Assembly (NCBI RefSeq): GCF_014230055.1
Contig: NZ_JACHVA010000040.1
Coordinates: forward strand, 104,815 to 168,814
Reading direction: 5' to 3'
DNA length: 64,000 nucleotides
Source of the DNA: Puniceicoccus vermicola
Lineage (GTDB): Bacteria > Verrucomicrobiota > Verrucomicrobiia > Opitutales > Puniceicoccaceae
The notes beneath the pieces are model-generated. The model worked only from the letters and a program-made list of their open reading frames with translations. It ran no database searches and was not told the DNA's origin. This document shows, piece after piece, positions 20,093 through 31,332 of the stretch (the first letter of the stretch is position 1; every line of letters starts with the position of its first letter). The translations under genes were made by a program, and so were the position numbers.

Positions 20093-20566
20093 ATGGCACT
20101 CTCAAAAGGAACGAAAGCACCAGACTTCAAACTTAAGTATAAAACTGCAGACGGTCTCACTGACGTGACCCTCTCCGACAACTTCGGGAAGAAAAATACG
20201 GTTCTCCTCTTCTTCCCATTCGCCTTCACCAGCGTCTGCATGTCGGAGATGTGTTCGGTCCGGGATACTCTCAATGCTTTCACTGAGTTGAACGCATCGG
20301 TGTATGGGATCAGCGTCGACAGTCCCTTCACACTCGAAGTAATGGCCAAGAAGGAAAACATCAGCTTTCCCCTTCTCAGCGACTTCAACAAGGATGTCGC
20401 CAAGGCATACGACGTGCTCTACGAAGATCTCCTCGGCCTGAGAGGGGTTGCGAAACGATCTGCCTTTGTAATCAACAAGGACGGAGAGATCACTTACTCT
20501 TGGTCGAGCGACGATCCGAAAAATGTTCCGGACTTCCCGGAACTCCGGGCGGCGATTTCCGCCTAA
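20093..20566 (+). CDS. Peroxiredoxin (AhpE/Prx-like, cytoplasmic)
   Basis: 157-residue thiol peroxidase reducing H2O2 or organic peroxides. The active-site stretch is FPFAFTSVCMSEMCSVRD: the first Cys is the peroxidatic one, and the second, four residues on, may act as resolving Cys or be non-catalytic. The partner Thr is in the same motif. The start at the ATG 20093 is preferred to a TTG at 20027, which would overlap the rsmB-like gene. No signal peptide, unlike the second peroxiredoxin at 43898. It lies 51 bp upstream of aconitase, an oxidant-sensitive 4Fe-4S enzyme; a protective link is an inference only. Confidence 0.9.
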   Translation: MALSKGTKAPDFKLKYKTADGLTDVTLSDNFGKKNTVLLFFPFAFTSVCMSEMCSVRDTLNAFTELNASVYGISVDSPFTLEVMAKKENISFPLLSDFNKDVAKAYDVLYEDLLGLRGVAKRSAFVINKDGEITYSWSSDDPKNVPDFPELRAAISA

Positions 20567-20617
20567 GACCCAAACAGAACCGCATTCATTACACAGATAT
20601 AAAATTACGCGCTCTCT

Positions 20618-23443
20618 ATGACCAATCCGTTTAACAGTCTTCAGTCCTTCGAAAGCGGCTCTTCGGCCGGTAAATTTTACTCCCTGCCGGAACTTGAAAA
20701 GCAGGGTGTGGGACCCATCAGCCGCCTGCCGGTCAGCATCCGAGTTGTCTTGGAATCCGTCCTTCGCAATTGCGATGGCGAACGGATCACGGAAGACGAT
20801 GTCAAACGATTGGCCAACTGGAACGCCAAGAGTCCCGCTCAGGAAGAAATTCCTTTCACCGTTTCCCGGATCGTCCTGCAGGACTTCACCGGGGTGCCTC
20901 TCCTTGTCGACCTTGCGGCCATGCGTGATGCGGCCGCTAAACTCGGGAAAGAGCCCTCGGTCATCGAGCCGCTCGTACCCGTCGATCTCGTGGTCGACCA
21001 CTCCGTCCAAGTAGATCGCGCCGGCACCGCCGAATCCTTCCGCCAGAACCTCAAATTCGAGTTCGAGCGGAATCGCGAGCGTTATGAATTTCTGAAATGG
21101 GGCCAACAGGCTTTCGACACCTTCAGCGTCGTTCCTCCGGCCATCGGGATCGTCCACCAGGTCAATCTCGAGCACCTGGCCAAGGTCGTCTTTGAACGCG
21201 AAGTCGACGGTGAATCCGTTTTCTACCCCGACACACTGGTCGGAACCGACTCTCACACCACCATGATCAACGGCCTCGGAGTCGTCGGCTGGGGTGTAGG
21301 AGGAATTGAAGCGGAAGCCGGCATGCTCGGCCAACCCGTCTACTTCCTCACTCCCGAAGTCATCGGGGTGAACCTGACCGGCGTCCTCAAAGAAGGTGTC
21401 ACCGCAACGGACCTGACCCTCCGCATCACCGAAATGCTTCGTCAGCACAAGGTGGTCGGGAAGTTTATCGAATTCTTCGGCGAAGGCGTGGAAGAGCTGA
21501 CTCTGGCCGACCGCGCGACCATCGCCAACATGGCCCCTGAATACGGGGCTACGATGGGATTCTTCCCCGTCGATGATCAAACGCTCGAATACCTCCGGGT
21601 CACCGGTCGGACCGACGAGCAGATCGCTCTCATCAAAGATTACCTGACCGCCCAAGGGCTCTACGGAATTCCGAAGAAGGGTGATGTAGAATACACCCAA
21701 GTGCTCGATCTCGACATCGGTTCGGTCGTTCCCTGCACCGCTGGACCGAAACGTCCTCAGGACCGCATCGATATTCCTGCCCTCAAACAGACCTTTTCAG
21801 ACCTCCTGAACAAGGACGCAAGCGACGGAGGATTTGGCAAGGCGGACGACCTCGATCGTGAGGTTCCGATCGTCCCCGTTTCCAGCGATGGCGAAGACAT
21901 CTCCGGCGGCGACAATCTCTCTCCGGCGGCTCAAGAAAACGGGCAAAGTGAGATGGAGATGGTGACCAACCGCCCCGCCTTCCCCGGCCACGAGTCGACC
22001 CACACCCATAAAGAACAGGAAAGCCTCAAACACGGCTCGGTCGTCATCGCTGCGATCACGAGCTGCACGAACACCAGCAACCCGAGCGTCATGCTTGCGG
22101 CTGGCCTCGTTGCCAAGCGTGCTGTCGAAAAGGGCCTCACCGTTCCCGACTACGTGAAGTCCAGCCTCGCGCCGGGCTCCCGCGTCGTCACCGACTACTT
22201 GGAGAAAACCGGTTTGGACGAATATCTCGACAAGCTCGGCTTCCAACTCGTCGGGTACGGATGCACAACCTGCATCGGCAACAGCGGACCTCTCGACGAT
22301 GAGATCGAAGCGGCCGTGAAGAAGGGCGACCTCGTCGCAGCCAGCGTTCTCTCTGGAAACCGTAACTTCGAAGCCCGCGTCCATAGCTCCATCAAGGCCA
22401 ACTTCTTGATGTCTCCTCCCTTGGTCGTCGCCTTCGCCCTCGCCGGGCGCATCGACATCGACCTCGACTCGGATCCCATCGGCAACGACAGCGACGGCAA
22501 CCCCGTCTACCTCAAAGATCTCTGGCCAACACAGGCGGAAATCAAGGAGCTCATCAGCACCGGAATTACTCCGGAAATGTTCCGCGAGAAATACTCGGAA
22601 GTTGCCAACGCCAACGAAGAATGGACCAAGATCGAGTCGTCCACTGGCGATCTCTATGAGTGGGACGAGGATAGCACCTACATCCAGAACCCTCCCTTCT
22701 TCGAGGAATTTTCTCCAGAGCCCGGCACCATTGAGCCGATCTCTTCGATGCGCCCCTTGGCGATCTTTGGGGATTCGGTCACCACAGACCACATTTCTCC
22801 TGCCGGGGCGATTCCAGAAGATGGACCCGCTGGAAAATACCTGATCTCCAAGGGTGTTGAAAAACGCTTCTTCAATTCGTTCGGTTCCCGCCGCGGAAAC
22901 GACCGGATCATGACCCGAGGCACTTTCGCCAACGTTCGGATCAAGAACCTGCTCGCTGGTGGAAAAGAAGGTGGCTACACCTGCGTGATGCCGGAGAAGG
23001 AGGAAACCTCCATTTTCGAAGCCTGCGAAAAGTATCGTGAAGAAAACACGCCTCTTATCGTGATCGCCGGAAACGACTACGGAATGGGCAGTTCCCGCGA
23101 CTGGGCAGCTAAAGGCACAGCCCTCCTCGGAGTCCGAGCCGTCGTTGCCCAGAGCTACGAGCGGATTCACCGGAGCAACCTCATCGGGATGGGAGTCCTC
23201 CCCCTCCAGTTCAAGGATGGGCAGAATGCGGAATCCCTCTCGCTCGATGGCACCGAAGTTTACTCCCTTCCCGATCTCACCAATGATCTGAAGCCTCAGA
23301 CAGAAACCACCCTCGTCATCGAACGAGCGAATGGAGAAGTCGAGAAGCTTCCGGTTCTGATTCGAATCGATACAGGAGTAGAGATTGATTACTATCGTCA
23401 CGGAGGAATCCTCCCCTATGTCCTCCGCGACTTAACCCGATAA
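20618..23443 (+). CDS. acnA: Aconitate hydratase A
   Basis: 941-residue 4Fe-4S TCA-cycle enzyme interconverting citrate and isocitrate. Cluster ligands are visible in [14 protein letters not shown] and [38 protein letters not shown]-type loop ([12 protein letters not shown]), and the swivelling domain [15 protein letters not shown] and [16 protein letters not shown] follow. The protein is about 45 residues longer than typical AcnA. The excess lies just before the first cluster cysteine: an acidic, low-complexity stretch around residues 400-465 ([13 protein letters not shown]...[12 protein letters not shown]). It follows the peroxiredoxin after 51 bp and is followed by the STAS gene after 49 bp. 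Confidence 0.97.
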   Translation: MTNPFNSLQSFESGSSAGKFYSLPELEKQGVGPISRLPVSIRVVLESVLRNCDGERITEDDVKRLANWNAKSPAQEEIPFTVSRIVLQDFTGVPLLVDLAAMRDAAAKLGKEPSVIEPLVPVDLVVDHSVQVDRAGTAESFRQNLKFEFERNRERYEFLKWGQQAFDTFSVVPPAIGIVHQVNLEHLAKVVFEREVDGESVFYPDTLVGTDSHTTMINGLGVVGWGVGGIEAEAGMLGQPVYFLTPEVIGVNLTGVLKEGVTATDLTLRITEMLRQHKVVGKFIEFFGEGVEELTLADRATIANMAPEYGATMGFFPVDDQTLEYLRVTGRTDEQIALIKDYLTAQGLYGIPKKGDVEYTQVLDLDIGSVVPCTAGPKRPQDRIDIPALKQTFSDLLNKDASDGGFGKADDLDREVPIVPVSSDGEDISGGDNLSPAAQENGQSEMEMVTNRPAFPGHESTHTHKEQESLKHGSVVIAAITSCTNTSNPSVMLAAGLVAKRAVEKGLTVPDYVKSSLAPGSRVVTDYLEKTGLDEYLDKLGFQLVGYGCTTCIGNSGPLDDEIEAAVKKGDLVAASVLSGNRNFEARVHSSIKANFLMSPPLVVAFALAGRIDIDLDSDPIGNDSDGNPVYLKDLWPTQAEIKELISTGITPEMFREKYSEVANANEEWTKIESSTGDLYEWDEDSTYIQNPPFFEEFSPEPGTIEPISSMRPLAIFGDSVTTDHISPAGAIPEDGPAGKYLISKGVEKRFFNSFGSRRGNDRIMTRGTFANVRIKNLLAGGKEGGYTCVMPEKEETSIFEACEKYREENTPLIVIAGNDYGMGSSRDWAAKGTALLGVRAVVAQSYERIHRSNLIGMGVLPLQFKDGQNAESLSLDGTEVYSLPDLTNDLKPQTETTLVIERANGEVEKLPVLIRIDTGVEIDYYRHGGILPYVLRDLTR

Positions 23444-23492
23444 GAACGAACGAGAACCCGAAAAATCTGTTTCTCACACGGAGACTACCCTA

Positions 23493-23999
23493 ATGCCCGA
23501 AGACGAAAAACCGATCTTCACCGTTGATGCGTCGGGTGAGCCTGCCGTGCTGCGGATAGACGGACGCGCGAGCTATCTAACGAGCGCTCCCGTGAACCAT
23601 CTCTTCAATCACCTCCTGAATCAGGGAAAGTGTAAGTTCATCCTCGATTTCCGAAAATGCACGGGGATGGACAGCACTTTTCTGGGAATTCTGGCGGGTG
23701 CCGCGATGCGGGTGAAGAGAGAGTTTCCGGAGGGCTACCTGGAGCTGTGCAACCTAAACACTCGCAACCTGGAGCTCGTCAGAAATTTAGGGCTCCACAG
23801 GATCCTGACCGTCGTCTCTTCGATGGGTGAAGGAGAGGAAAGTGACAACGAGCCAGACAAGGGCTTTGAGTCGCTGCCCAATCAAAGTGTGGAATCTCGC
23901 TCAATGCTGGAGGCTCATAGGAACCTGGTAGACGCAGACCGCTCCAATGCGGCCAAATTCGAGGACGTTATCAAGTTTCTCGAAAAAGAGACGGAATAG
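23493..23999 (+). CDS. STAS-domain (anti-anti-sigma type) protein
   Basis: 168 residues. The first 110 form a STAS domain of the SpoIIAA type: ILDFRKCTGMDSTFLGILAG contains the Asp-Ser motif whose serine is phosphorylated in regulated members. The last 55 residues are a polar, acidic tail of unknown role (GEGEESDNEPDKGFES). No cognate anti-sigma kinase or sigma factor is adjacent, so its partner is unknown. ATG 49 bp after acnA. It is followed by the bidirectional terminator at 24050. Confidence 0.82.
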   Translation: MPEDEKPIFTVDASGEPAVLRIDGRASYLTSAPVNHLFNHLLNQGKCKFILDFRKCTGMDSTFLGILAGAAMRVKREFPEGYLELCNLNTRNLELVRNLGLHRILTVVSSMGEGEESDNEPDKGFESLPNQSVESRSMLEAHRNLVDADRSNAAKFEDVIKFLEKETE

Positions 24000-24049
24000 G
24001 CATTCTCAGGACTTCATCGAAGTCGGACATCAGCTCTCTAAAATTCATA

Positions 24050-24081
24050 AAAAATGGCCCCCTCAATTGGGGGCCATTTTT
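24050..24081. terminator. Bidirectional intrinsic terminator
   Basis: A perfect 13-base inverted repeat (AAAAATGGCCCCC / GGGGGCCATTTTT) with loop TCAATT. It gives a GC-rich stem with a T run on both strands, exactly between the convergent STAS gene (+) and glpD (-). Confidence 0.95.
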
Positions 24082-24134
24082 GTATCCAGTGACTTCTGGA
24101 TTCTCTGAAAAAGATAACTTTCGAAGTCCAATCG

Positions 24135-25712
24135 CTACAGGCTCATGCCTTCGGGCATCAGGTAGCCCTTAGCCTGATCGTGATAAGCACTTACCTGATC
24201 TTTCTGCCAGCTTTCGTCGCGTCCGAGTTCTCCGGCCATCAGACGGGCAACCTCTGGGGCGGCTTCCATGCTGGCCTTGGCTCCAAGCAAGATGGAGCGG
24301 GTTCTGCGGGCGAGGACATCTTCCACCGAACGGGCCATTTCATGGCGTGTGGCCCAGATGACTTCTGCTTTGATGTAAGGAAGGTCGGCATGGAGAGGAT
24401 CCCCCAGACTTGAATCCTGGGCGACCAATTCTTCGATAGAGCTGGCGTCGGAACCGTAAAAACTCAGGTGTTCGAATTTCTTTGGCTTCTGCTGGGTCCA
24501 TCCGTGAATCTGCAGGTGATGGGTATTGCAGGGTTTCGTGTCGAAGCTAGCAACGGTTTCAGCCTGGTCGATCACATCCTGCGCCATTTTGCGGTAAGTC
24601 GTCCACTTTCCTCCGGCTATCGTAATCAAACCGGTCTGAGAAATCAGGATAGAGTGATCCCGGGAAAGGGCTGCCGTATTCGAGTCGTCCCCAGCTTTGA
24701 TCAACGGACGAAGCCCGGCGAAGAAGCTCAGCACATCCGAAGGTTCCGGATCCTTTCGGAGATAGTGTTGTGCATGAGTGAAAACAAACTCGATCTCTTC
24801 CTTGAGCGGTCGTGGCTCTAAGCTGATTTCTTTGACAGAGGTGTCCGTCGTGCCAACGACCACCGAATCGTGCCACGGCACCGCAAAGAGCACGCGCCCA
24901 TCTTTCGTCTTAGGAACCATGACTGCAGTATCACCCGGGAGGAATGATTTCGGCAGGACCATGTGAATCCCCTGACTTGGCGCAACGATCGGCTTTGCTT
25001 CGGGGTTGTCCATTTTCAAGACGTTATCGACAAATACTCCGGTCGCATTGATGACGGCGCCGCCTTCGACTTCGTACTCGTTGCCCGTTTCTTCATCACG
25101 GACTCGCACCCCGCAAACGACATCGTCCTTTTTCAGGAGCCCGATGACCTTCATGTAATTGGCAACGGTAGCGCCCTGCTCTACCGCGGTTTCGGCCAAG
25201 TTGATTCCCAGACGGCTATCGTCAAATTGAGCATCGTGGTAGACCACACCGTTGATCAGACCATCGGTCTCGACGGTGGGGACGCGCTTGAGCGTTTCCT
25301 CTACGGAAAGGATTTTCGAGTGCCCCAGACCCAGTTTACCGGCCATCCGGTCGTAGACCTTGAGGCCGACACCGTAGAAGGGTGTGTCGATCCAGTTGTA
25401 GATGGGAATGACGAAAGCGAGGTCATGGGCCAAGTGCGGCGCGTTGGCACAGAGCAATCCTCGTTCTTTGAGGGCTTCAAGGACGAGGGAGATATTCCCC
25501 TGCTTCAGGTAGCGGACGCCACCATGAACCAACTTCGTGCTCCGACTCGAAGTCCCTTTGGTAAAATCGTGCTGCTCCAGCAAGAGCGGTCGGAAGCCTC
25601 GAGAGGCGGCATCCACCGCAGCCCCAAGGCCGGTGGCTCCCCCACCGATGATAATGAAATCCCACTTTTCCGACGAATCGGCGATCTTCTCTACTGCTTT
25701 ATCTCTATTCAT
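24135..25712 (-). CDS. glpD: Glycerol-3-phosphate dehydrogenase (FAD, respiratory)
   Basis: 525-residue membrane-associated flavoenzyme oxidising sn-glycerol-3-phosphate to dihydroxyacetone phosphate and feeding electrons to quinone. The FAD motif IIIGGGATGLGAAVDAASRG is close to the N terminus, followed by EQHDFTKGTSSRSTKLVHGG and VRYLKQG. Later comes TIAGGKWTTYRKMAQDV, typical of GlpD/GlpA. The C-terminal helical domain (RHEMARSVEDVLARRTR) is present. Last gene of the glpF-glpK-glpD cluster, 20 bp after glpK. No glp repressor is seen in the window. Confidence 0.96.
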   Translation of the reverse strand: MNRDKAVEKIADSSEKWDFIIIGGGATGLGAAVDAASRGFRPLLLEQHDFTKGTSSRSTKLVHGGVRYLKQGNISLVLEALKERGLLCANAPHLAHDLAFVIPIYNWIDTPFYGVGLKVYDRMAGKLGLGHSKILSVEETLKRVPTVETDGLINGVVYHDAQFDDSRLGINLAETAVEQGATVANYMKVIGLLKKDDVVCGVRVRDEETGNEYEVEGGAVINATGVFVDNVLKMDNPEAKPIVAPSQGIHMVLPKSFLPGDTAVMVPKTKDGRVLFAVPWHDSVVVGTTDTSVKEISLEPRPLKEEIEFVFTHAQHYLRKDPEPSDVLSFFAGLRPLIKAGDDSNTAALSRDHSILISQTGLITIAGGKWTTYRKMAQDVIDQAETVASFDTKPCNTHHLQIHGWTQQKPKKFEHLSFYGSDASSIEELVAQDSSLGDPLHADLPYIKAEVIWATRHEMARSVEDVLARRTRSILLGAKASMEAAPEVARLMAGELGRDESWQKDQVSAYHDQAKGYLMPEGMSL

Positions 25713-25732
25713 TTAAATTCCTTTTCGGGTAA

Positions 25733-27229
25733 TCACTCAGACTCGTGCCAGTCGCGGGACAACTTAACCGCCCGCTTCCAATTCTTTCGGCTTTCTTTGA
25801 TCTCTTCGGCGCCGCGCTCGGGCTCAAAAACCTTGTCTTCCTCCCATTGCGCAGCGATTTCCTTTCGATCCTTGTAAAATCCTGTGGCCAGTCCCGCCAA
25901 ACAAGCCGCACCCAAAGCGGTTGTCTCGGTAACCTTCGGCCGAACCACTCTTCCTTGCAGGTAATCCGACTGGATCTGCATCAAAAGATCATTCTTCGAA
26001 GCCCCTCCATCGACTCGAAGCTCTTTGAGGTCGGTCCCGGAATCTTTGGCCATGGCCTCCAGAACATCGCAAGACTGGAAGGCGATCGCTTCGAGAGCAG
26101 CCCGGGCGATGTGGGCATCCGTAGATCCGCGGGTTAAGCCGACAATCAGACCTCTGGCATGAGGATCCCAGTAAGGCGCTCCCAATCCAGCGAATGCGGG
26201 GACAAAATAGACTCCGTTGGTGTCGGGGACGCTTTCGGCGAGGGCTTCAATCATCGGCGAGGTTCGGAAGAGTCCCATCCCGTCGCGCAACCATTGGACA
26301 ACGGCTCCACTAATGAAAATACTACCCTCCAGCGCGTACTCCGTTTTATCCCCGATTCTCCAACCGATTGTGGTCAGGAGGTTATTCTTCGACTTAACGG
26401 CTTCTTCACCGGTGTTCATGAGAACAAAACTCCCGGTTCCGTACGTGTTCTTCGCCATACCCCGCTCAAAGCAGGCCTGCCCAAAGAGGGCAGCGTGCTG
26501 GTCACCCGCCATGCCGGCAATCGGAACGCCAGCAGTAGCCGACAAGGCACACTCTCCATAGACTTCGCTGCATCCTCGAATCTCGGGAAGCATCGAACGA
26601 GGAATCTCGAGGAGCGAGAGAAGTTCGTCGTCCCAATCGCCGGTGTGAATATTCATCAGCATCGTCCGGCAGGCATTGGTGGCATCGGTAACGTGGACTT
26701 CTCCTTCCGTCAGTTTCCAGACCAGCCAGGTATCGATGGTCCCAAAAGCCAAATCTCCGTCGTCTGCTTTCTTCCGGGCCCCCTCGACGTTATCCAAAAT
26801 CCATTTCACTTTCGATCCGGAGAAATATGGATCGGGAAGCAGTCCCGTTTTCTCGCGAATCATATCTCCGTGTCCCCCACTCTGCAAAAGGCTGGTCATA
26901 TCCGCGGTGCGACGATCCTGCCAAACGATCGCACGGTGGATCGGTTGTCCGGTCTTCCGGTCCCAAACCACAACCGTCTCGCGCTGATTGGTGATGCCGA
27001 TGGAATCCACCCTCCGTGCAGATACATCAGCCTTGGCCAACACCTCAGCCATGACCGCACTTTGGGAAGACCAAATTTCCGACGGGTCGTGCTCAACCCA
27101 TGCTTGCTCGGGAAAATACTGAGGGAACTCTTGCTGAGCCACCGCTTTGATCGCGCCAGACTTATCGAAGAGAATAGCTCGGGAGGAAGTAGTCCCTTGA
27201 TCGAGAGCCAGAAGGAAATCTTTAGACAT
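25733..27229 (-). CDS. glpK: Glycerol kinase
   Basis: 498-residue FGGY-family kinase making glycerol-3-phosphate. N-terminal ATP-binding [15 protein letters not shown], family signature [12 protein letters not shown], and the FGGY signature region around [20 protein letters not shown] are seen. Positioned between glpF and glpD. The start ATG lies 43 bp after the glpF stop. Confidence 0.97.
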   Translation of the reverse strand: MSKDFLLALDQGTTSSRAILFDKSGAIKAVAQQEFPQYFPEQAWVEHDPSEIWSSQSAVMAEVLAKADVSARRVDSIGITNQRETVVVWDRKTGQPIHRAIVWQDRRTADMTSLLQSGGHGDMIREKTGLLPDPYFSGSKVKWILDNVEGARKKADDGDLAFGTIDTWLVWKLTEGEVHVTDATNACRTMLMNIHTGDWDDELLSLLEIPRSMLPEIRGCSEVYGECALSATAGVPIAGMAGDQHAALFGQACFERGMAKNTYGTGSFVLMNTGEEAVKSKNNLLTTIGWRIGDKTEYALEGSIFISGAVVQWLRDGMGLFRTSPMIEALAESVPDTNGVYFVPAFAGLGAPYWDPHARGLIVGLTRGSTDAHIARAALEAIAFQSCDVLEAMAKDSGTDLKELRVDGGASKNDLLMQIQSDYLQGRVVRPKVTETTALGAACLAGLATGFYKDRKEIAAQWEEDKVFEPERGAEEIKESRKNWKRAVKLSRDWHESE

Positions 27230-27272
27230 AGGGTTAAACAGTTTTTTGGGTTTTTATTGCAGTGAAAGAAAA

Positions 27273-27998
27273 TCAGGACAGCGGAGCTCCCAGAGAGGTC
27301 ATCGAGAACAGCACTCCTCCGATTATGCCACCAACAATAGGCGCGATAATGGGAATCCATGCGTAGCCCCAATCCGTCTTACCCTTGGATTTGATCGAAA
27401 GGACTGCGTGCATAATCCGGGGCCCCAAGTCGCGGGCGGGATTGATGGCATATCCAGTTGGACCGCCAAGCGACATCCCAATCCCAAAGACCAGCATTCC
27501 CACAAGGGCGGGTCCAATTTGGCCGCCAACCTGATTACCGGGGGCAAAAATGGCCAGGACACCGAAGACGAGAATGGCAGTTCCGATCATCTCGGTGAGG
27601 AAATTATCACGAGTGTTCCGAATCTCAGGTGCCGTGGCAAAAGTGGCGAAAATCGCATCCGGATCTTCCGTTGCTTGATACTGTGATCCATAGGTCAGAT
27701 ACACCAAATAGCTTCCCGCCATAGCTCCCGCTAACTGAGCGAGAATGAAACCGGGGACCATCGACCAGGCAAAAGTGCCATTTATTGCGTAGGCGATCGT
27801 GACAGCCGGATTGATGTGGCCGCCACTCACGTGTCCTGAGGCGTAAACCCCGACCGCGACTCCGACTCCCCATCCGGCGGTAACCATGAAAGTTCCCGAA
27901 TCATTACCTTTGGATTTGTTCAACAGAACATTCGCGACTACCCCGTTTCCAAAAAGAATTAAGAGCAGGGTACCGACAAACTCGGCTAGGTAGGGCAT
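27273..27998 (-). CDS. glpF: Glycerol uptake facilitator (aquaglyceroporin)
   Basis: 241-residue MIP-family channel with six transmembrane helices and the two half-helix signatures SGGHINPAVTIAYA and YAINPARDLGPR. The Asp after the second NPAR (NPARD) and its place ahead of glpK and glpD indicate a glycerol rather than water channel. First gene of the glp cluster; its promoter should be in the 331 bp upstream. Confidence 0.96.
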   Translation of the reverse strand: MPYLAEFVGTLLLILFGNGVVANVLLNKSKGNDSGTFMVTAGWGVGVAVGVYASGHVSGGHINPAVTIAYAINGTFAWSMVPGFILAQLAGAMAGSYLVYLTYGSQYQATEDPDAIFATFATAPEIRNTRDNFLTEMIGTAILVFGVLAIFAPGNQVGGQIGPALVGMLVFGIGMSLGGPTGYAINPARDLGPRIMHAVLSIKSKGKTDWGYAWIPIIAPIVGGIIGGVLFSMTSLGAPLS

Positions 27999-28329
27999 GG
28001 ATTAAATCTAACCACATTTCCCGGTTCCGCAATGGGCCAAATACGAATTTTTCCTCGATTCCAACCAGAAAATCCCTATCAGCAAAAAAATTCGCGATCG
28101 TCCCATTATCACAGGATATGTATTCAGGCTCCTGAGTGCTCTTCCGCCACGGGGATACTCAATCCTTAAGGCGACAAAATTCCCTGGACAGCCCTCGTCG
28201 AACCTTCGGTCCAACGTCAGGTGATCTTCAGACCCTCGGGAAGCCTCTAAAAGGCCTTCCTAAAATATCAGGCTTAAACCTCCGACCGAAACCTCATTGA
28301 CGAGATTTTCGGTAAGGCGGCTCAGATCA
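27999..28329. other. Intergenic region between pilC end and glpF start
   Basis: 331 bases without a supportable gene. On the minus strand it must carry the 3' end of pilC and the promoter of glpFKD. Two imperfect hairpins lie on the pilC side: CCGAAA..CTC / GAG..TTTCGG spanning 28286-28312, and GGAAGCCT / AGGCCTTCC around 28240-28262. Neither has a T run. No confident -35/-10 pair or operator was identified. Confidence 0.5.
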
Positions 28330-29574
28330 TTAAACGCTGAGCGTTTCGATGATCTTGATAATCGGCATGAAGAGCGCGATGACGATGAAACCAACGACCA
28401 CAGCGAGGAAGACGATCATGACCGGCTCGATGATGGAAGTAATTCCGTTCACCGCGTTGTCCACGTCTTCATCATAGTTATCAGCCACCCGAGTCAGCAT
28501 TTCATCCAACTCACCGGTTTCTTCACCCACTTCAACCATACTGGTCACCATCGTCGGGAAAACTTTTTCATTGGCCATCGGACCCGCCACGGATTCCCCG
28601 TCGCGGACTTGGTCATGAATTCGCCCGATCGCATCCGCAAAGTAGCGGTTTGAAACGATTTCGCGAGTAATGACCAGCGCGTCCAAGATCGGAACCCCAC
28701 TCGAAAGGAGTGTTCCAAAGGTCCGGGTAAAGCGGGCAATATTCGCCTTACTGAGGAGGTCCCCCACTTTGGGAAGCTTGTAGAGAACCATATCCTTCGC
28801 ACGACCACCCGCCGGGGTCTTCACCAAAATTCGACCGATCACGGCGACCGCGACGATCGCGCCAAGGACAATCAAAATATTCTCCTGAATGAATCGACTG
28901 GTTCCAATAACGATCTGAGTCACTGTCGGAAGAGCGGCCCCTCTAAGCATTTCCTCGAAGATCTGCTCGAATTTCGGAACCACGACAACCATCAGAAGAA
29001 CCACGATGACGATGGCGACAAAGACAACGACCGACGGATAAACCATGGCCGATTTCACGCGCTTCCGCAGACGCAGCGACTTTTCCATGAAGCCGGCCAA
29101 ACGGTCGAGAACCGTCTCGAGAACACCCCCAGCCTCACCGGCACGGACCATGTTCACGTAAAGTTTGTCAAAATACTTCGGGTATTGGGTCAGCCCGTCG
29201 GAAAATGAATTACCAGCGCGCACGTTTTCGGCCAAGCTGCCAATGATCTGAGCCAGTTTCGCATTTTTCTCCTGACGCTCCATGACATCGAGGCCGCGGA
29301 GGAGCGGGACACCGGAACGGAGAAGGGTTGCGAGTTGTCGGGTGAAGAGCGTCAACTCTTCGTTCTTAATCCGACCGAAGAGAGAACTTTTCTTCTTCTG
29401 CGCCTTCGGCTTCGAAGCACCGCGCTTGGAACGGCCTTTCGACTCAGTGACTTCCAGAGGCATCAGCCCCATGTTGGTCAACTGGCTATTCGCCTCCTCG
29501 GGTGAAGCAGCGTTAACTTTTCCGCGACGCTCTTTACCGTTACCGTCGATTGCTTTGTATGAAAACTGGGGCAT
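28330..29574 (-). CDS. pilC: Type IV pilus / type II secretion inner-membrane platform protein
   Basis: 414-residue PilC/GspF-family protein, the inner-membrane platform on which the pilus ATPases act. It has a short N-terminal cytoplasmic region ([19 protein letters not shown], typical of PilC/GspF), then two T2SSF domains of about 125 residues each ([44 protein letters not shown]) with three hydrophobic segments. The C-terminal segment [19 protein letters not shown] is the usual last membrane helix. Downstream of the three ATPase genes on the minus strand. Confidence 0.94.
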   Translation of the reverse strand: MPQFSYKAIDGNGKERRGKVNAASPEEANSQLTNMGLMPLEVTESKGRSKRGASKPKAQKKKSSLFGRIKNEELTLFTRQLATLLRSGVPLLRGLDVMERQEKNAKLAQIIGSLAENVRAGNSFSDGLTQYPKYFDKLYVNMVRAGEAGGVLETVLDRLAGFMEKSLRLRKRVKSAMVYPSVVVFVAIVIVVLLMVVVVPKFEQIFEEMLRGAALPTVTQIVIGTSRFIQENILIVLGAIVAVAVIGRILVKTPAGGRAKDMVLYKLPKVGDLLSKANIARFTRTFGTLLSSGVPILDALVITREIVSNRYFADAIGRIHDQVRDGESVAGPMANEKVFPTMVTSMVEVGEETGELDEMLTRVADNYDEDVDNAVNGITSIIEPVMIVFLAVVVGFIVIALFMPIIKIIETLSV

Positions 29575-29635
29575 AACTCAGAAAAAAAGGGATTAAATAA
29601 AACAGAGTAAACGTTATGGGTCCGAATACCGCCAA

Positions 29636-31327
29636 TCAAGTGTATTTTAGGACCTCTTCAATGGTAGTATGGCCATCAAAAATCGCTCGGAGACCGTCTT
29701 CTCGGAGACTCCTCATCCCCTGCTCCAAAGCCTTCTGGCGGATCACGAGAGTGGGTGAGCGTTTGTTGATCAATTCGCGGAGCGGATCGGTCACCATAAT
29801 CATCTCAAAGAGACCAATACGACCGGAATATCCTGTGTTGCTACAGTGGGGACATCCTGCTCCGAAATAGAAATCTTTGTCCGCAACCTCCAGCGGATCG
29901 ACCCCGAGAAGATCAATCATTTCACCATCGGGTTCGTACTCTTGGCGGCACTGGCGGCAGATTCGCCGCACAAGGCGCTGGGCGAGGACGGCTTCAAGCG
30001 AGGAGGAGATCAAGAAGGGTTCCAGCCCCATATCGACAAGACGGGTGACAGCACCGGAAGCGTCGTTCGTGTGCAAGGTGCTGAGCACGACGTGCCCCGT
30101 AAGGGAGGCCTGGACCGCAATCTGCGCGGTTTCAATATCACGAATCTCACCCACCATGATCTTATCCGGATCCTGCCGGAGGAATGAGCGCAGGGCTCGG
30201 GCGAAGTCGAGGCCGACTTGGTGGTTTACGGCCACCTGCATGATCCCCTCGATCTCATACTCAATCGGATCCTCAGCCGTGAGAATCTTGGTATCGATCT
30301 GGTTGATCTCACGAAGCGCGCTATAGAGAGTCGTCGTCTTGCCGCTACCGGTCGGCCCGGTGACAATGAAGATCCCATTGGGCAAACGAACGGTGCTCCG
30401 GATGTTCTCGAGGACATCGTCTGGGAGAGAAAGTGACTCCAAGTCGAGGTTCACCACGGATTTATCCAAGACACGAAGCACGACGCTCTCGCCAAATTGT
30501 GTCGGGAGCGTGGACACCCGAAGATCGACCGGACGACCGGCGATCGTCATTTTGATACGACCATCCTGAGGAATGCGCTTTTCGGCGATGTTAAGATTCG
30601 CGATAACCTTGATGCGGGAGATCACGGGGACCGCTAACTTCTTCGGCGGTGGCGACATCTCATAGAGCGCCCCATCAATCCGGTATCGAATCCGGAACTG
30701 GTCCTCATACGGCTCAAAGTGAACGTCTGAGGCCTTATCCTTAATGGCCTGCTGGAGAACCAGATTCACAAACCGGATGATCGGAGTCTGATTCGCCAAC
30801 TGGTTGAGATCATCATCCGAGATGTCATCATCGACATCTTCCATTGAATCTTCATCCAGCTCACCAAGCAAATCGTCGATCGAAGCATCTCCCTGACCGT
30901 AAGTCTCGTAGAGAAGAGTCTCGATCTTGGGCGGATCCGCCACGACCAAGTTGATGTCCTTATTGAGGGTGAAAGTCAGATCGTCAACGATGCTGAAATT
31001 CAGGGGATCCATGGCCAGAAGATCGATCGAAGTGTCGTCGTAGCGGACCGGGACCACACCGTACATGCGGGCCAGATTCGGACGGACCTGCTTGGAGACA
31101 TCTTCCTCAACCATCCGCGGGACCTCATCCATATATTGGTGCCCGAGGTAGTCGGCCAGGTTCTCCAAGATTTGCTCTTCGGTGAGGTATCCCGAATCGA
31201 TGAGCACCTCCGCCAGAGCCTTACCGGTGCCGTGCGTTTCGTCAAATGCGGCGATCAGCTGGTCATGAGGAACGAGTTCACGTTCCTTCAGGAGGTCAAA
31301 AATAGTGTCGTTGTGATCTTCAAACAT
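29636..31327 (-). CDS. pilB: Type IV pilus assembly / type II secretion ATPase, second copy
   Basis: 563-residue extension-type ATPase. N-terminal MshEN-like region (about residues 1-160, [13 protein letters not shown]), linker with an acidic stretch ([14 protein letters not shown]), then the RecA-like core with Walker [16 protein letters not shown], Asp box and Walker B ([14 protein letters not shown]), and His box ([11 protein letters not shown]). The zinc-binding tetracysteine of PilB/GspE is present (CRQC...GCPHC). It is a divergent paralog of the ATPase at 32410. Starts 5 bp after pilT; pilC follows after 61 bp. Confidence 0.93.
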   Translation of the reverse strand: MFEDHNDTIFDLLKERELVPHDQLIAAFDETHGTGKALAEVLIDSGYLTEEQILENLADYLGHQYMDEVPRMVEEDVSKQVRPNLARMYGVVPVRYDDTSIDLLAMDPLNFSIVDDLTFTLNKDINLVVADPPKIETLLYETYGQGDASIDDLLGELDEDSMEDVDDDISDDDLNQLANQTPIIRFVNLVLQQAIKDKASDVHFEPYEDQFRIRYRIDGALYEMSPPPKKLAVPVISRIKVIANLNIAEKRIPQDGRIKMTIAGRPVDLRVSTLPTQFGESVVLRVLDKSVVNLDLESLSLPDDVLENIRSTVRLPNGIFIVTGPTGSGKTTTLYSALREINQIDTKILTAEDPIEYEIEGIMQVAVNHQVGLDFARALRSFLRQDPDKIMVGEIRDIETAQIAVQASLTGHVVLSTLHTNDASGAVTRLVDMGLEPFLISSSLEAVLAQRLVRRICRQCRQEYEPDGEMIDLLGVDPLEVADKDFYFGAGCPHCSNTGYSGRIGLFEMIMVTDPLRELINKRSPTLVIRQKALEQGMRSLREDGLRAIFDGHTTIEEVLKYT

Positions 31328-31332
31328 GGGGT

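Noticed and set aside
20102..21700. Open frame of 532 codons on the minus strand
   Set aside because: Antisense to peroxiredoxin and aconitase, both with clear motifs on the plus strand.
21797..23401. Open frame of 534 codons on the minus strand
   Set aside because: Antisense to the C-terminal half of aconitase; no motif or start signal.
28008..28214. Open frame of 68 codons upstream of glpF
   Set aside because: No homology or start signal; more likely glp promoter region.
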